DNA of 6,840 bases from an uncultured Acholeplasmataceae bacterium (lineage in GTDB: Bacteria > Bacillota_I > Bacilli_A > Acholeplasmatales > Acholeplasmataceae), in NCBI GenBank assembly GCA_937983315.1, contig CALKAH010000205.1:1-6840 (forward strand), in the 5' to 3' direction. The notes under the pieces were generated by a model. The model saw only the letters and a list, made by a program, of their open reading frames with translations. It made no database searches and was not told the DNA's origin. The translations under genes and the position numbers were made by a program. This document shows, piece by piece, positions 1 through 6,840 of this stretch; position 1 is the first letter of the stretch, and the number at the start of each line of letters is the position of its first letter.

Positions 1-50
1 GGCGACCACCGAGATCTACACTCTTTCCCTACCCGACGCTCTTCCGATCT
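1..50 (+). other. Illumina P5/universal adapter contamination
   Basis: These bases match the TruSeq universal (P5) adapter, starting at its ninth base and ending with the hallmark CTCTTCCGATCT. There is one mismatch, C at 33 where the adapter has A. No i5 index is present between the flow-cell part and the read-1 primer part. This is library artefact, not organism DNA. It is open in the frame of the downstream permease, so an edge-tolerant gene caller would add a false N-terminus containing [10 protein letters not shown]. Confidence 0.98.
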
Positions 51-51
51 T

Positions 52-795
52 GCGTTTAAACCTATCGATGAGCTTTTTGCGTTCCCACCGCGTTTTCTAG
101 TTCAACAACCAACGATCAATAACTTTAGAGATCTCTTTGTTTTTATTGGCTATGGTTTACCGGTGATGAAGTTTATTATTAACAGTTTAATCGTAACACT
201 CTTCGTCGTTTTTGCCAGTGTACTCTTCAGTTCTATGGCAGGATACATTTTATCCAAGAAAAACTTTAAGGGTAAGAAGTTTTTATTTGAAGTGAATAAG
301 TTAGCATTGATGTTCGTTCCAATCGCTGTAACCATTCCACGCTTTTTAGTCATTACTGAAATTGGGATTGTGAATACCATGACAGCTCACGTGCTTCCAA
401 TGATTGCAATTCCAGTCGGTTTGTTCTTAGTCAAACAATTCATTGATCAGATACCCAATGAACTGATTGAAGCAGCAAAAGTTGACGGTGCCGGTGATTT
501 TTATATTTACATAAAAATCATTGTCCCATTAACCATGCCTGCCTTAGCCACAGTTGCAATTTTAAGTTTCCAAGCAACATGGAATAATACGGAAACATCG
601 ACACTCTTTGTCAGTGATGAATTGAAACAAACATTTGCATTTTACATGTCAACCTTGACGAATGCGAGCAATAGCGTTGCCGCTGCAGGTATTGGTGCTG
701 CAGCGACTCTTATCATGTTTTTACCGAACCTTATTATCTTTATTATCATGCAAAGTCGTGTCATGAGTACCATGACACATTCTGGACTTAAGTAG
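52..795 (+). CDS. MalG-type carbohydrate ABC transporter permease, 5'-truncated
   Basis: This is an inner-membrane permease subunit of a carbohydrate-uptake-1 type ABC importer, the partner of a MalF-type subunit. The reading frame is open from the adapter junction. The residues before the GTG at 163 ([14 protein letters not shown], then TINNF) match the external loop after helix 1 of MalG-type proteins, so 163 is an internal Val codon and not the start. There are 247 visible residues; the family usually has about 275-300, so helix 1 and the true start are missing. Membrane segments are seen at about 42-67, 80-103, 110-130, 160-178 and 211-233. The cytoplasmic EAA loop that docks on the ATPase is canonical: E140-A-A, G146, P159 in EAAKVDGAG...IIVP. 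The C-terminus [13 protein letters not shown] is a typical intact MalG ending. The TAG stop abuts or overlaps the start region of the next gene. Its MalF partner, binding protein and ATPase are not seen. The substrate cannot be told from sequence; a sugar or oligosaccharide is likely. Confidence 0.93.
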   Translation, partial: AFKPIDELFAFPPRFLVQQPTINNFRDLFVFIGYGLPVMKFIINSLIVTLFVVFASVLFSSMAGYILSKKNFKGKKFLFEVNKLALMFVPIAVTIPRFLVITEIGIVNTMTAHVLPMIAIPVGLFLVKQFIDQIPNELIEAAKVDGAGDFYIYIKIIVPLTMPALATVAILSFQATWNNTETSTLFVSDELKQTFAFYMSTLTNASNSVAAAGIGAAATLIMFLPNLIIFIIMQSRVMSTMTHSGLK

Positions 796-799
796 GTGA
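794..799 (+). promoter_or_regulatory. Shine-Dalgarno site of the NHL/Yip1 gene, overlapping the upstream stop
   Basis: AGGTGA lies 5 bases before the ATG at 805 and overlaps the TAG stop of the permease gene (793-795). It favours ATG 805 over the GTG at 796, which would lie inside the site and has no comparable site at proper distance. The arrangement implies translational coupling. Confidence 0.6.
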
Positions 800-804
800 A
801 TCGG

Positions 805-2838
805 ATGCGATGGATCAAACGATTGACGATGATAGGATTAATGTGTTCTATCTTGGCCTTCAGCGTGCCGGTGCATGCTGAAACACAAATTTCTAATATT
901 CCATACAGTACATGGACCATCGGTTTTGATGGTGATTTTGTGCGTACAGCAAACGCCTATGAAGGAACATTTGTCCTCAATCGTGGTTTTTTATCACCAC
1001 GTGATATCTTTATTCGCGATGACTCGGTCTATATTGCTGATACAGGAAATGCACGCATCTATGTTTATGATATTGAAACGACCATCGATCGTATCATCAC
1101 ACATGAACTCATCAAAGAACCAACGGGCATTTTTGTTACAGAAGATCATCATCTCTATATCGCTGATGCAACTTCAGATATGATCTTAGTTTTCGATGAA
1201 AATGATCAACTTATTCATCAATATGGAAGACCTAGCGAACCTTTATTTGGTGAACAGTCTGTGTATGAGCCACGTAAGGTTGTTGTTGATTCAAGAGGTA
1301 ATATCTATATTGTGAGTGATGCTGGGATCAATGGTATCATTCAACTTGATAGTGAAGGACGTTTTTTAGGTTTCTTTGGAATTAACAAGGTAAACATTAC
1401 GCTTGAACTTTTATTTAAACGTGCGTTGATGAGTGAAGAGCAAAAAGAAAAGTTTGCATCATTGACACCTAAATCAACGACCAATTTGGCTATTGATGTA
1501 CAAGGCTTAATCTATACCGTCATTAAGAATGAATATGTGACACCTTTAAAAAAACTAAACATTGAAGGCAATAATATTCTTGAAGGCATCATGATTGCTG
1601 ATCCCAATTATGAAGATATCACCATCGATACGTATGGTAATATATATACCGTGAGTCAAGATCCTGATTCCAGAGGAGTCATCGGTGTCCATGATAGTTT
1701 TGGTAACTTACTCTTTAAATTTGGTCGTCAGGAAGCAAACAGTCTTCGCTTAGGTGAATTTGCAGGGGCGACCGGTGTTGCAGTTGATCAATATGGCGAT
1801 ATTTGGGTACTTGATGGTTTAGGCAATAACGTACAAGTGTTTTCTAAAACAGAATTTGCAACTTCGGTACTCACGGGAATTGAACTCTATCGCATTGGCC
1901 AATATGACGAAAGTGCGGTTTATTTTCAAGAGATTATTCGTCAAAACAGCTTATTTGCTTTAGCACATTCCCGTCTAGGTAAATATTATGAACGCAATGA
2001 AGATTTTGAAAATGCACTATTAAGTTATCGGATTGCGAACAACAAAACGGGTTATTCGAATGCATATTGGGAAGTCCGTGATGCATGGATTAATCAAAAT
2101 ATTGTATGGCTAATGATTGTCATGGGTGCAGGACTCATCGGATGGTCGATTTTTAAACGTACACCTGCTTACGAAACCTATATATCGAAGAAAGTTCTCG
2201 TTCAAGATAGATTGAATCAATATACGTTTGTCGGTGAATTCAAGTTAATGCTCCATATGCTTAAACATCCTATTGATGCGATTTATGATATTAAGTTTAA
2301 ACAAAAGATCAGAGTCAAAACGGCGATGATCATGTATGTTGTTTTCGTTTTACTCAATATTTTGAGTGATTATTACATCAAAGGTTATCTCTTTAGAAGT
2401 AATATTCAAGATATGGTATTCTTCTATGAAGTGCTCAAATGGTCTGTTCCATTACTTCTATTTGGTTTAGGTAATTATTTGATTAGTACACTTCAAAATG
2501 GAGAAGCTTTTTATCGTGACTTGTTTATCGGAACAATCGTTGCACTTTTCCCGATTTTTCTATTCAAGATTCCGATTGATCTTTTAAGTAATGTACTAAC
2601 ATATAACGAAGCATTCATCTATAACTTTGCTTATATGATCATGATTGGATGGTCCGTGATCATGTTATTGATAATGATCAAAGAGCTGAATAACTTCAAG
2701 TATGGAGAATTATTGGTCAACCTCCTCTTGACGATTTTCATCATGGTTATCATGATTGTTCTTTACTTAATTGTCAGCATCTTATCATCACAACTTATCA
2801 ATTTTGTGGTCAATCTGGTCAAGGAGGTCTTCGCATGA
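805..2838 (+). CDS. Exported NHL beta-propeller / TPR / Yip1-domain membrane protein
   Basis: The function is not known. Residue numbers are from ATG 805 (677 aa; GTG 796 would add three). A signal peptide spans 1-25, with basic MRWIKR, a hydrophobic core and a VHA/ET cleavage site. Six NHL-like blades follow at about 62-89, 102-143, 154-192, 224-259, 268-307 and 319-351, with repeated D-x-x-G-N-I-Y-type turns (DSRGNIYIV, DTYGNIYTV, DQYGDIWVLD); this is enough for a six-blade extracellular propeller. A TPR-like helical pair covers about 354-411 (G-Y-DESAVYF, then A-SRLGKYYER, ENALLSYRIA). A transmembrane helix at about 434-450 leads to a basic cytoplasmic stretch, then a Yip1-type domain at about 482-667 with the characteristic HMLKHPIDAIYDIK entry and about five helices. 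The predicted topology is propeller outside, C-terminal domain in the membrane. It sits between sugar permease and DUF5696-like genes, so a role in sensing or handling the carbohydrate, or in assembling the transporter, is plausible but inferred. The stop overlaps the next start (ATGA). Confidence 0.9.
   Translation: MRWIKRLTMIGLMCSILAFSVPVHAETQISNIPYSTWTIGFDGDFVRTANAYEGTFVLNRGFLSPRDIFIRDDSVYIADTGNARIYVYDIETTIDRIITHELIKEPTGIFVTEDHHLYIADATSDMILVFDENDQLIHQYGRPSEPLFGEQSVYEPRKVVVDSRGNIYIVSDAGINGIIQLDSEGRFLGFFGINKVNITLELLFKRALMSEEQKEKFASLTPKSTTNLAIDVQGLIYTVIKNEYVTPLKKLNIEGNNILEGIMIADPNYEDITIDTYGNIYTVSQDPDSRGVIGVHDSFGNLLFKFGRQEANSLRLGEFAGATGVAVDQYGDIWVLDGLGNNVQVFSKTEFATSVLTGIELYRIGQYDESAVYFQEIIRQNSLFALAHSRLGKYYERNEDFENALLSYRIANNKTGYSNAYWEVRDAWINQNIVWLMIVMGAGLIGWSIFKRTPAYETYISKKVLVQDRLNQYTFVGEFKLMLHMLKHPIDAIYDIKFKQKIRVKTAMIMYVVFVLLNILSDYYIKGYLFRSNIQDMVFFYEVLKWSVPLLLFGLGNYLISTLQNGEAFYRDLFIGTIVALFPIFLFKIPIDLLSNVLTYNEAFIYNFAYMIMIGWSVIMLLIMIKELNNFKYGELLVNLLLTIFIMVIMIVLYLIVSILSSQLINFVVNLVKEVFA
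2821..2828 (+). promoter_or_regulatory. Strong Shine-Dalgarno site of the DUF5696-like gene
   Basis: AAGGAGGT is a near-perfect anti-16S match, 6 bases before ATG 2835 and 9 before ATG 2838. It lies inside the 3' end of the upstream gene. Both ATGs give the same protein bar one Met, and both spacings are workable, so the start is 2835 or 2838. Confidence 0.8.
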
Positions 2839-5003
2839 TGAAAAAACTCATTCTCGTGATGCTTGCAATCAGTTGGTTATTGATTCCATTTGAAGTCTAT
2901 GCTGAAGAAGAACCCTATGATTTTCTTGAAACAGGTATTACAACACTTCTTGAATCCAATCTGTTTACGCGAGTTGAAGATTTAACTCCATATACACAAC
3001 AAGTGATGGATTTGTCATCTTTTGAGGAAATCATGCAAAACGATCGATTCACTGTTTATGTCAATCCTTCAGGACTGGCACTAAGAATTGTCGATCGTTC
3101 AAATGGATTTATTTGGGCAAGTGATATTGATGATTTAGATGATTATCCACTCAATGCTGCTTGGATTAGACGGATTCGTTCTGCGATCACCATTGATTAT
3201 ATCAATGAGAATAGTATCGCAATTACATCGTCAATCTTGCAGCGTCGCAGCAATGAAAATGCATTGACATCCTATCAAGTTAATGGAAATACGACGCACT
3301 TTGATGTTGATTTTCATATTGAACAAATTAGATTCTCATATGAAGTTGAACTTACAGATGATGGCATTATTGTCAAAGTTGATCGCGATTCGATTGAAGA
3401 ATATGGCACATCACGATTAACGAAGTTATCGGTTTTTGAGTTCTTTGGAACCGTCTATAGCGATAATGTTCCTGGTTATTTCTTTGTGCCATCAGGAAAT
3501 GGAGCACTGATCCGTTTTACAAACACATCAACCATTAACAGTGTTTATCGCGCTCGTTTTTACTCTCAAGACAAATACCGAAGTGCACTTGGTGGTGAAT
3601 CAACACTGAACTATCCAGTATTCGGTAGTGTCCATGGTGTCAATCAGCATGCTCTATTTACTGAGATCATTGAGGGTGCAGAGTTTGCTGAATATATCTA
3701 CACTCCACCCACCTATCAAACTGAATTTCATAGCCAAAATGCAACGTTCTTGATGCGTGAAAACCATGTTCAACCGCTGTCAGGAACTGAAACGCTCACC
3801 ATTTATGAAACAGACATTAAAGATTATCATCCAACTGTTCGATATACGATCTTAAATGATGAAGATGCAAACTATATTGGATTTGCAAACACATTGAAAA
3901 CAAACATGATTGCATCGGGGATCCTTGAAAAGGCATATGCACCACAAGAAGTGATGATGCATCTTGATGTGCTGATGAAGGAATACGAAAAAGGACTTAT
4001 TTTTAAGAAGCCCTACATCATGACTTCAGTCGACGCACTTTTATCCATTGATGATGAACTAACCGAAGCGGGTGTCGATCGTATTCAGTACACACTCCGT
4101 GGTTATAATCGTGGTGGTTATTCTGATCGTAGTTTTACAAATTATAAGCTTGATCGAAGCATTGGTCGCTTTCAAGACCTCGAGGATCTCGATGTGGAAT
4201 ATTATTATGATCCTACAGTGAGTTACAGTTATCGTCAACAGCCCTCATCATCGACTTTACAGATGGTGACACGAAAATACTTCATTGAATCAGTCAATCG
4301 CGGTGAGTATTATCGATTCATACATGATATCGATCGTATTGCAGAGGTATTTCCTGAAGCTTATGACACATTAAGTGCCCGTGGAGGTATGGCTCTTGAT
4401 GGGCTATCCAATGACTTAAATAGCAATGCAACACGTTCACGCTCAGATGTTATCGAACTTTATGATACGCTCTTTGAAGAACGTATGTCGATGTATCGTC
4501 CAGATTTTTATAACATTCAATATGCTTCACAAATCTATATGAGTTCGCTCTATCACAATCGATCACGTTTCTTTACCGATAGTGTTCCATTTGAGCAAAT
4601 AGTGTTATCGGGATACATCCCGGTTTACTCACAGTTCTTAAATTTCTCATCAAATATCCACGTTGATCTTTTAAAGATTATCGAGTTTGGCATTTTCCCA
4701 GCATTCTTAATCACCTCAGAGCCATCATATCTTCTAAGCGATACAATGAGTCGCGATTATTATGCAACATATTATGGCAATTTAAAAGAGTATATGATCG
4801 AAGCTTATATGGATAATCAACAAGCACTGAAAGAAGTGGTTGGTCATAGTATTATCTGGAGAGAAGTATTAAGAAGTGGTGTGATTCGTATCGATTATGA
4901 CAATGGATATGCAATTTATGTGAATTATACGAATTCACCATTTATCGATGGATCAATCATTATTGAACCTTTTGGTTTTAACGTTATTGAGGTGACACCA
5001 TGA
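2835..5003 (+). CDS. Secreted DUF5696-like protein, possible glycoside hydrolase
   Basis: This 722-residue exported protein has no proven activity. A signal peptide covers 1-23 (MMKKLILVMLAISW, cleavage after VYA before EEE). There is no lipobox cysteine and no C-terminal anchor, so it is probably released or loosely bound outside the cell. Residues about 70-330 are beta-rich, opening with RFTVYVNPSGLALRIVD then GFIWASD, the kind of sandwich found ahead of glycosidase barrels. Residues about 345-640 look like an alternating strand/helix barrel: PYIMTSVD (393-400), DRIQYTLRGYNRGG (415-428), LDVEYYYDP (452-460), GGMALDGLSNDLNSN (517-531), PFEQIVLSGYIPVYS (585-599), IEFGIFPAFLITSEPS (616-631). 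D522, D527, E617 and E629 are candidate active-site acids; the assignment is a guess. From memory the protein resembles DUF5696 proteins that accompany Yip1-domain and sugar-permease genes in Bacillota. The start overlaps the upstream stop and the stop overlaps the next start by ATGA. Confidence is high for a real secreted protein, moderate for the family, low for the enzyme role. Confidence 0.88.
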   Translation: MMKKLILVMLAISWLLIPFEVYAEEEPYDFLETGITTLLESNLFTRVEDLTPYTQQVMDLSSFEEIMQNDRFTVYVNPSGLALRIVDRSNGFIWASDIDDLDDYPLNAAWIRRIRSAITIDYINENSIAITSSILQRRSNENALTSYQVNGNTTHFDVDFHIEQIRFSYEVELTDDGIIVKVDRDSIEEYGTSRLTKLSVFEFFGTVYSDNVPGYFFVPSGNGALIRFTNTSTINSVYRARFYSQDKYRSALGGESTLNYPVFGSVHGVNQHALFTEIIEGAEFAEYIYTPPTYQTEFHSQNATFLMRENHVQPLSGTETLTIYETDIKDYHPTVRYTILNDEDANYIGFANTLKTNMIASGILEKAYAPQEVMMHLDVLMKEYEKGLIFKKPYIMTSVDALLSIDDELTEAGVDRIQYTLRGYNRGGYSDRSFTNYKLDRSIGRFQDLEDLDVEYYYDPTVSYSYRQQPSSSTLQMVTRKYFIESVNRGEYYRFIHDIDRIAEVFPEAYDTLSARGGMALDGLSNDLNSNATRSRSDVIELYDTLFEERMSMYRPDFYNIQYASQIYMSSLYHNRSRFFTDSVPFEQIVLSGYIPVYSQFLNFSSNIHVDLLKIIEFGIFPAFLITSEPSYLLSDTMSRDYYATYYGNLKEYMIEAYMDNQQALKEVVGHSIIWREVLRSGVIRIDYDNGYAIYVNYTNSPFIDGSIIIEPFGFNVIEVTP
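4989..4995 (+). promoter_or_regulatory. Shine-Dalgarno site of the fused permease gene
   Basis: GAGGTGA lies 4 bases before ATG 5000, inside the last codons of the DUF5696-like gene. It supports 5000 over the in-frame ATG at 5009. The TGA stop of the upstream gene (5001-5003) overlaps the start, indicating translational coupling. Confidence 0.65.
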
Positions 5004-6794
5004 AAAAAATGAGAGTCACTTACAAACAACGTGAAGCATTATTAGGATACATGTTTATTAGTTTGTGGATCATTGGTTTTGGTGTGTTCACGTTTTATCC
5101 GATTTTATACTCACTCTTTTTAAGTCTCAATCATGTCACCATTCCAACAACAGGAATTCAACTTGAATTTATCGGTTTCCAAAATTATCAGCACGCCTTT
5201 GTGATTGATCGCATCATGATTCTTGAACTTGGTACATTTGTACAAGATTCAGTACTCATGATGATCATTATAAACGTTTTTGCACTCATCTTCGCGATGA
5301 TTTTAAACATGAATATCAAATTTAAGGGATTCTTCCGCACCATTTTCTTCCTACCAGTTGTCATTGTTTCTGGACCCGTGATGCAAGAACTCGTCGATAA
5401 AAAAGCTATCGTTTTACCTGGTATAACGAATTACCAAGTCATCCAAATCTTTAGTGCCATCTTTGGTCAACGTTTTGGAGAACTCATCATTAATGTATTC
5501 AGTAATCTCATTTACATGTTTTGGTTTAGTGGTGTTCAAATCATCGTCTATCTTGTGATGCTACAAAAAATGAATAAAGAAGTTTATGAAGCATCTGAAA
5601 TTGATGGGGCGAGTCCATGGGAGCAATTTTGGAAAGTCACTCTACAATTTTTAAAACCCATTATCTTAATCAATATGATATACACACTAGTGATGTTAGC
5701 AGGCTTCTCGAATAATCAAATCATCATATTGATTAAGGACTACATGTTCCAAACAGGTGAAATCGGAACTGGTTTTGGATTTAGTGCTGCGTTGGTTTGG
5801 ATATATTTCATTGTGATTGCACTGATTGTAGTTCTATTGTTTGCACTTTTCTCTGCAAGAAGCAAGGTGAAATATATACGAAATACCGATCATTATGTTT
5901 TTGACATGTTGCGGTATAAAGAAAAATCGTCACTTTTTACAAAGTATCCTCAAGCGATGAAAGTGAGACGTAAATTGGTTGGGCGAAAGGGTACGGATGG
6001 TTGGATTTTTAGATTGTTTACATATCTTTTAATTGCATCAGTAGGCTTTTCATTCCTCTACCCATTTATCTTCCTTACATTAAAGAGCTTGCAATCACCA
6101 TTTGACTTAATTGATAGTAGTGTTGGACTTATACCGACATCTTTATATCTTGAAAACTATACCAAGGCATTCCAAACAATCGGTTTCTTTAATGCACTTA
6201 CCGAAAGCATTCAGATATCATTTTTCCCAGCACTCGCTCAGGTAGTGAGTACGGCACTGATTGGATATGGATTAGCACGTTTTGATTTTCCATTCAAAAA
6301 AACGATTGTTGTTTTAATCCTTTTCACATTTATTATTCCAGCACCCGTTTTAATGATTCCCACCTATCTGATGTATCGTGATTTGGGTATTCTTGGCAAT
6401 ATTGGTGCATTCATCTATCCTGCTATTTTTGGACAGGGAATAAAGAGTACCATCTTCATTATGATTTTTTATCAGTTTTTTAATACGATTCCTCGCGTGC
6501 TTGACGAAGCAGCACGCGTGGATGGAGCTGGACCGATTCGAGTGTTCTTGAAAGTTAGCTTACCATTAGCAATTCCAGCAGTTGTTGTTGTTTTCCTCTT
6601 TAGTTTTGTTTGGTATTGGAATGAAACGTACTTAACTGGACTTTATATGCCACAGGCTCGAACCCTTCCTTTACAACTCACACGATTTGCAGATTCATTT
6701 AGACAACAATTTGGTAATGTCGATCAGAATGCAGAAGGATTTGTTGACCGATTAAATGAAGCCATTTATATGGCAGGAACATTAATCAGTATCC
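5000..6794 (+). CDS. Fused MalF-MalG-type carbohydrate ABC permease, 3'-truncated
   Basis: One uninterrupted frame encodes both permease halves of a carbohydrate-uptake-1 importer. Residues 1-288 are MalF-type, with six membrane segments (about 14-40, 84-104, 112-129, 163-188, 217-238, 262-284) and an EAA loop at 194-220 around E197-A-S and G203. In that loop the third EAA residue is Ser199 and the usual Pro of the I-x-L-P end is Gln216. Residues about 289-334 form a basic cytoplasmic linker (YIRNTDHYVFDML..., then KVRRKLVGRKGTDG). Residues 335 onward are MalG-type, with helices at about 335-360, 404-424, 434-456, 466-492, 523-542 and the start of the last at 586, plus a canonical EAA loop (E503-A-A, G509, P522). 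Both termini joined by the linker are cytoplasmic in the separate proteins, so the fusion is topologically sensible. Native sequence ends at residue 598; the frame runs on for seven adapter-coded residues to a TGA at 6815-6817. About 15-30 native residues are probably missing. A sugar or oligosaccharide substrate is inferred from family only. Confidence 0.92.
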
Positions 6795-6840
6795 AGATCG
6801 GAAGAGCACACGTCTGAACTCCAGTCACCGAATACGATCT
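6795..6840 (+). other. Illumina P7/index adapter contamination
   Basis: AGATCGGAAGAGC and the rest of the TruSeq read-2 adapter run from 6795 to 6828. They are followed by an apparent 8-base index CGAATACG (6829-6836) and ATCT, the first bases of the P7 tail. This is not organism DNA. It supplies the false C-terminal residues QIGRAHV and the stop codon of the fused permease frame. Confidence 0.98.

Noticed and set aside
681..705. Perfect 8-base inverted repeat CGCTGCAG/CTGCAGCG with a 9-base loop near the end of the first permease.
   Set aside because: It arises from clustered Ala codons on either side of Gly-Ile-Gly in the last helix region; no terminator-like U tract follows.
163..795. GTG at 163 as the start of the first permease.
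   Set aside because: The frame is open upstream to the adapter and encodes the conserved MalG loop after helix 1; GTG 163 is an internal Val just before helix 2.
796..804. GTG at 796 as the start of the propeller/Yip1 gene.
   Set aside because: It lies inside the AGGTGA ribosome-binding site that is well spaced for ATG 805, and adds only three residues. It cannot be fully excluded.
150..920. Minus-strand frames at 150-380 and 642-920.
   Set aside because: They are antisense to well-supported permease coding sequence, show no family resemblance and lack a convincing ribosome-binding site.
875..1183. Alternative plus-strand frame of 102 codons within the propeller gene.
   Set aside because: It is a shadow of the genuine frame, which carries the signal peptide and first NHL blades.
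3264..3292. TTGACA in the DUF5696-like gene, considered as an internal promoter -35 box.
   Set aside because: At 17-base spacing the would-be -10 is AAATAC, a poor match, and it lies in the middle of a coding region. TTGACA at 5901 fails for the same reason.
6494..6518. Perfect 8-base inverted repeat CGCGTGCT/AGCACGCG with a 9-base loop in the MalG-half EAA coding region.
   Set aside because: It encodes conserved EAA-loop residues, has no U tract, and by rough estimate a couple of such 8-base hairpins are expected by chance in a sequence this long.
5906..6794. A separate MalG gene starting at the internal ATG 5906 or 5957.
   Set aside because: No Shine-Dalgarno site precedes either ATG and the frame is continuous from the MalF half without a stop, so a fusion is the simpler reading.
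51..6794. Frequent GATC/CGATCG sites noticed by eye, considered as a methylation or uptake signal.
   Set aside because: They are scattered through coding sequence and are readily explained by Asp, Ile and Arg codon pairs; no spacing or orientation pattern was seen.

Overview
The window is a short contig with Illumina library adapter at both ends (1-50 and 6795-6840). The biological insert is about 51-6794. It is low in GC by eye, read throughout on the plus strand, and essentially all coding. Trp is encoded by TGG, two of the visible genes end in TGA and one in TAG, and no gene has an in-frame TGA, so the standard bacterial code applies. Shine-Dalgarno sites are strong (AAGGAGGT type), signal peptides are simple, and the gene set resembles carbohydrate-import loci I associate with Bacillota (Paenibacillus-like and other low-GC lineages, possibly Erysipelotrichia or Acholeplasma/Izemoplasma-type Mycoplasmatota). 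This lineage guess is an inference from composition and gene content. The species cannot be named from this window.

Layout: (1) 52-795, the 3' part of a MalG-type sugar ABC permease whose N-terminus is cut off by the adapter; (2) 805-2838, an exported membrane protein with a six-blade NHL beta-propeller, a TPR-like helical segment and a C-terminal Yip1-type multi-helix membrane domain; (3) 2835-5003, a large secreted protein that I read as DUF5696-like, with a beta-rich front half and a probable glycosidase-like barrel in the back half; (4) 5000-6794, one polypeptide joining a MalF-type and a MalG-type permease, cut off by the adapter just before its natural C-terminus. Genes 1 and 2 are separated by at most 9 bases. 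Genes 2-3 and 3-4 share ATGA start/stop overlaps of 4 bases. This is one translationally coupled operon fragment. No promoter, terminator or RNA gene is visible, and no non-coding gap exceeds 10 bases apart from the adapters.

How the parts may work together (inference): the secreted DUF5696-like protein and the propeller/Yip1 protein would act outside or at the membrane on a carbohydrate. One or two importers would take up the product: the fused MalF-MalG chain, and the separate MalG with an unseen MalF upstream. No solute-binding protein and no ATPase lie in the window. They are probably encoded beyond its ends or, for the ATPase, supplied by a shared MsmX-type subunit.

The points most worth attention are the MalF-MalG fusion sitting in the same operon as a separate MalG, the uncharacterised propeller-TPR-Yip1 and DUF5696-like pair, and the adapter sequence that is read in frame at both ends and would create false protein termini.
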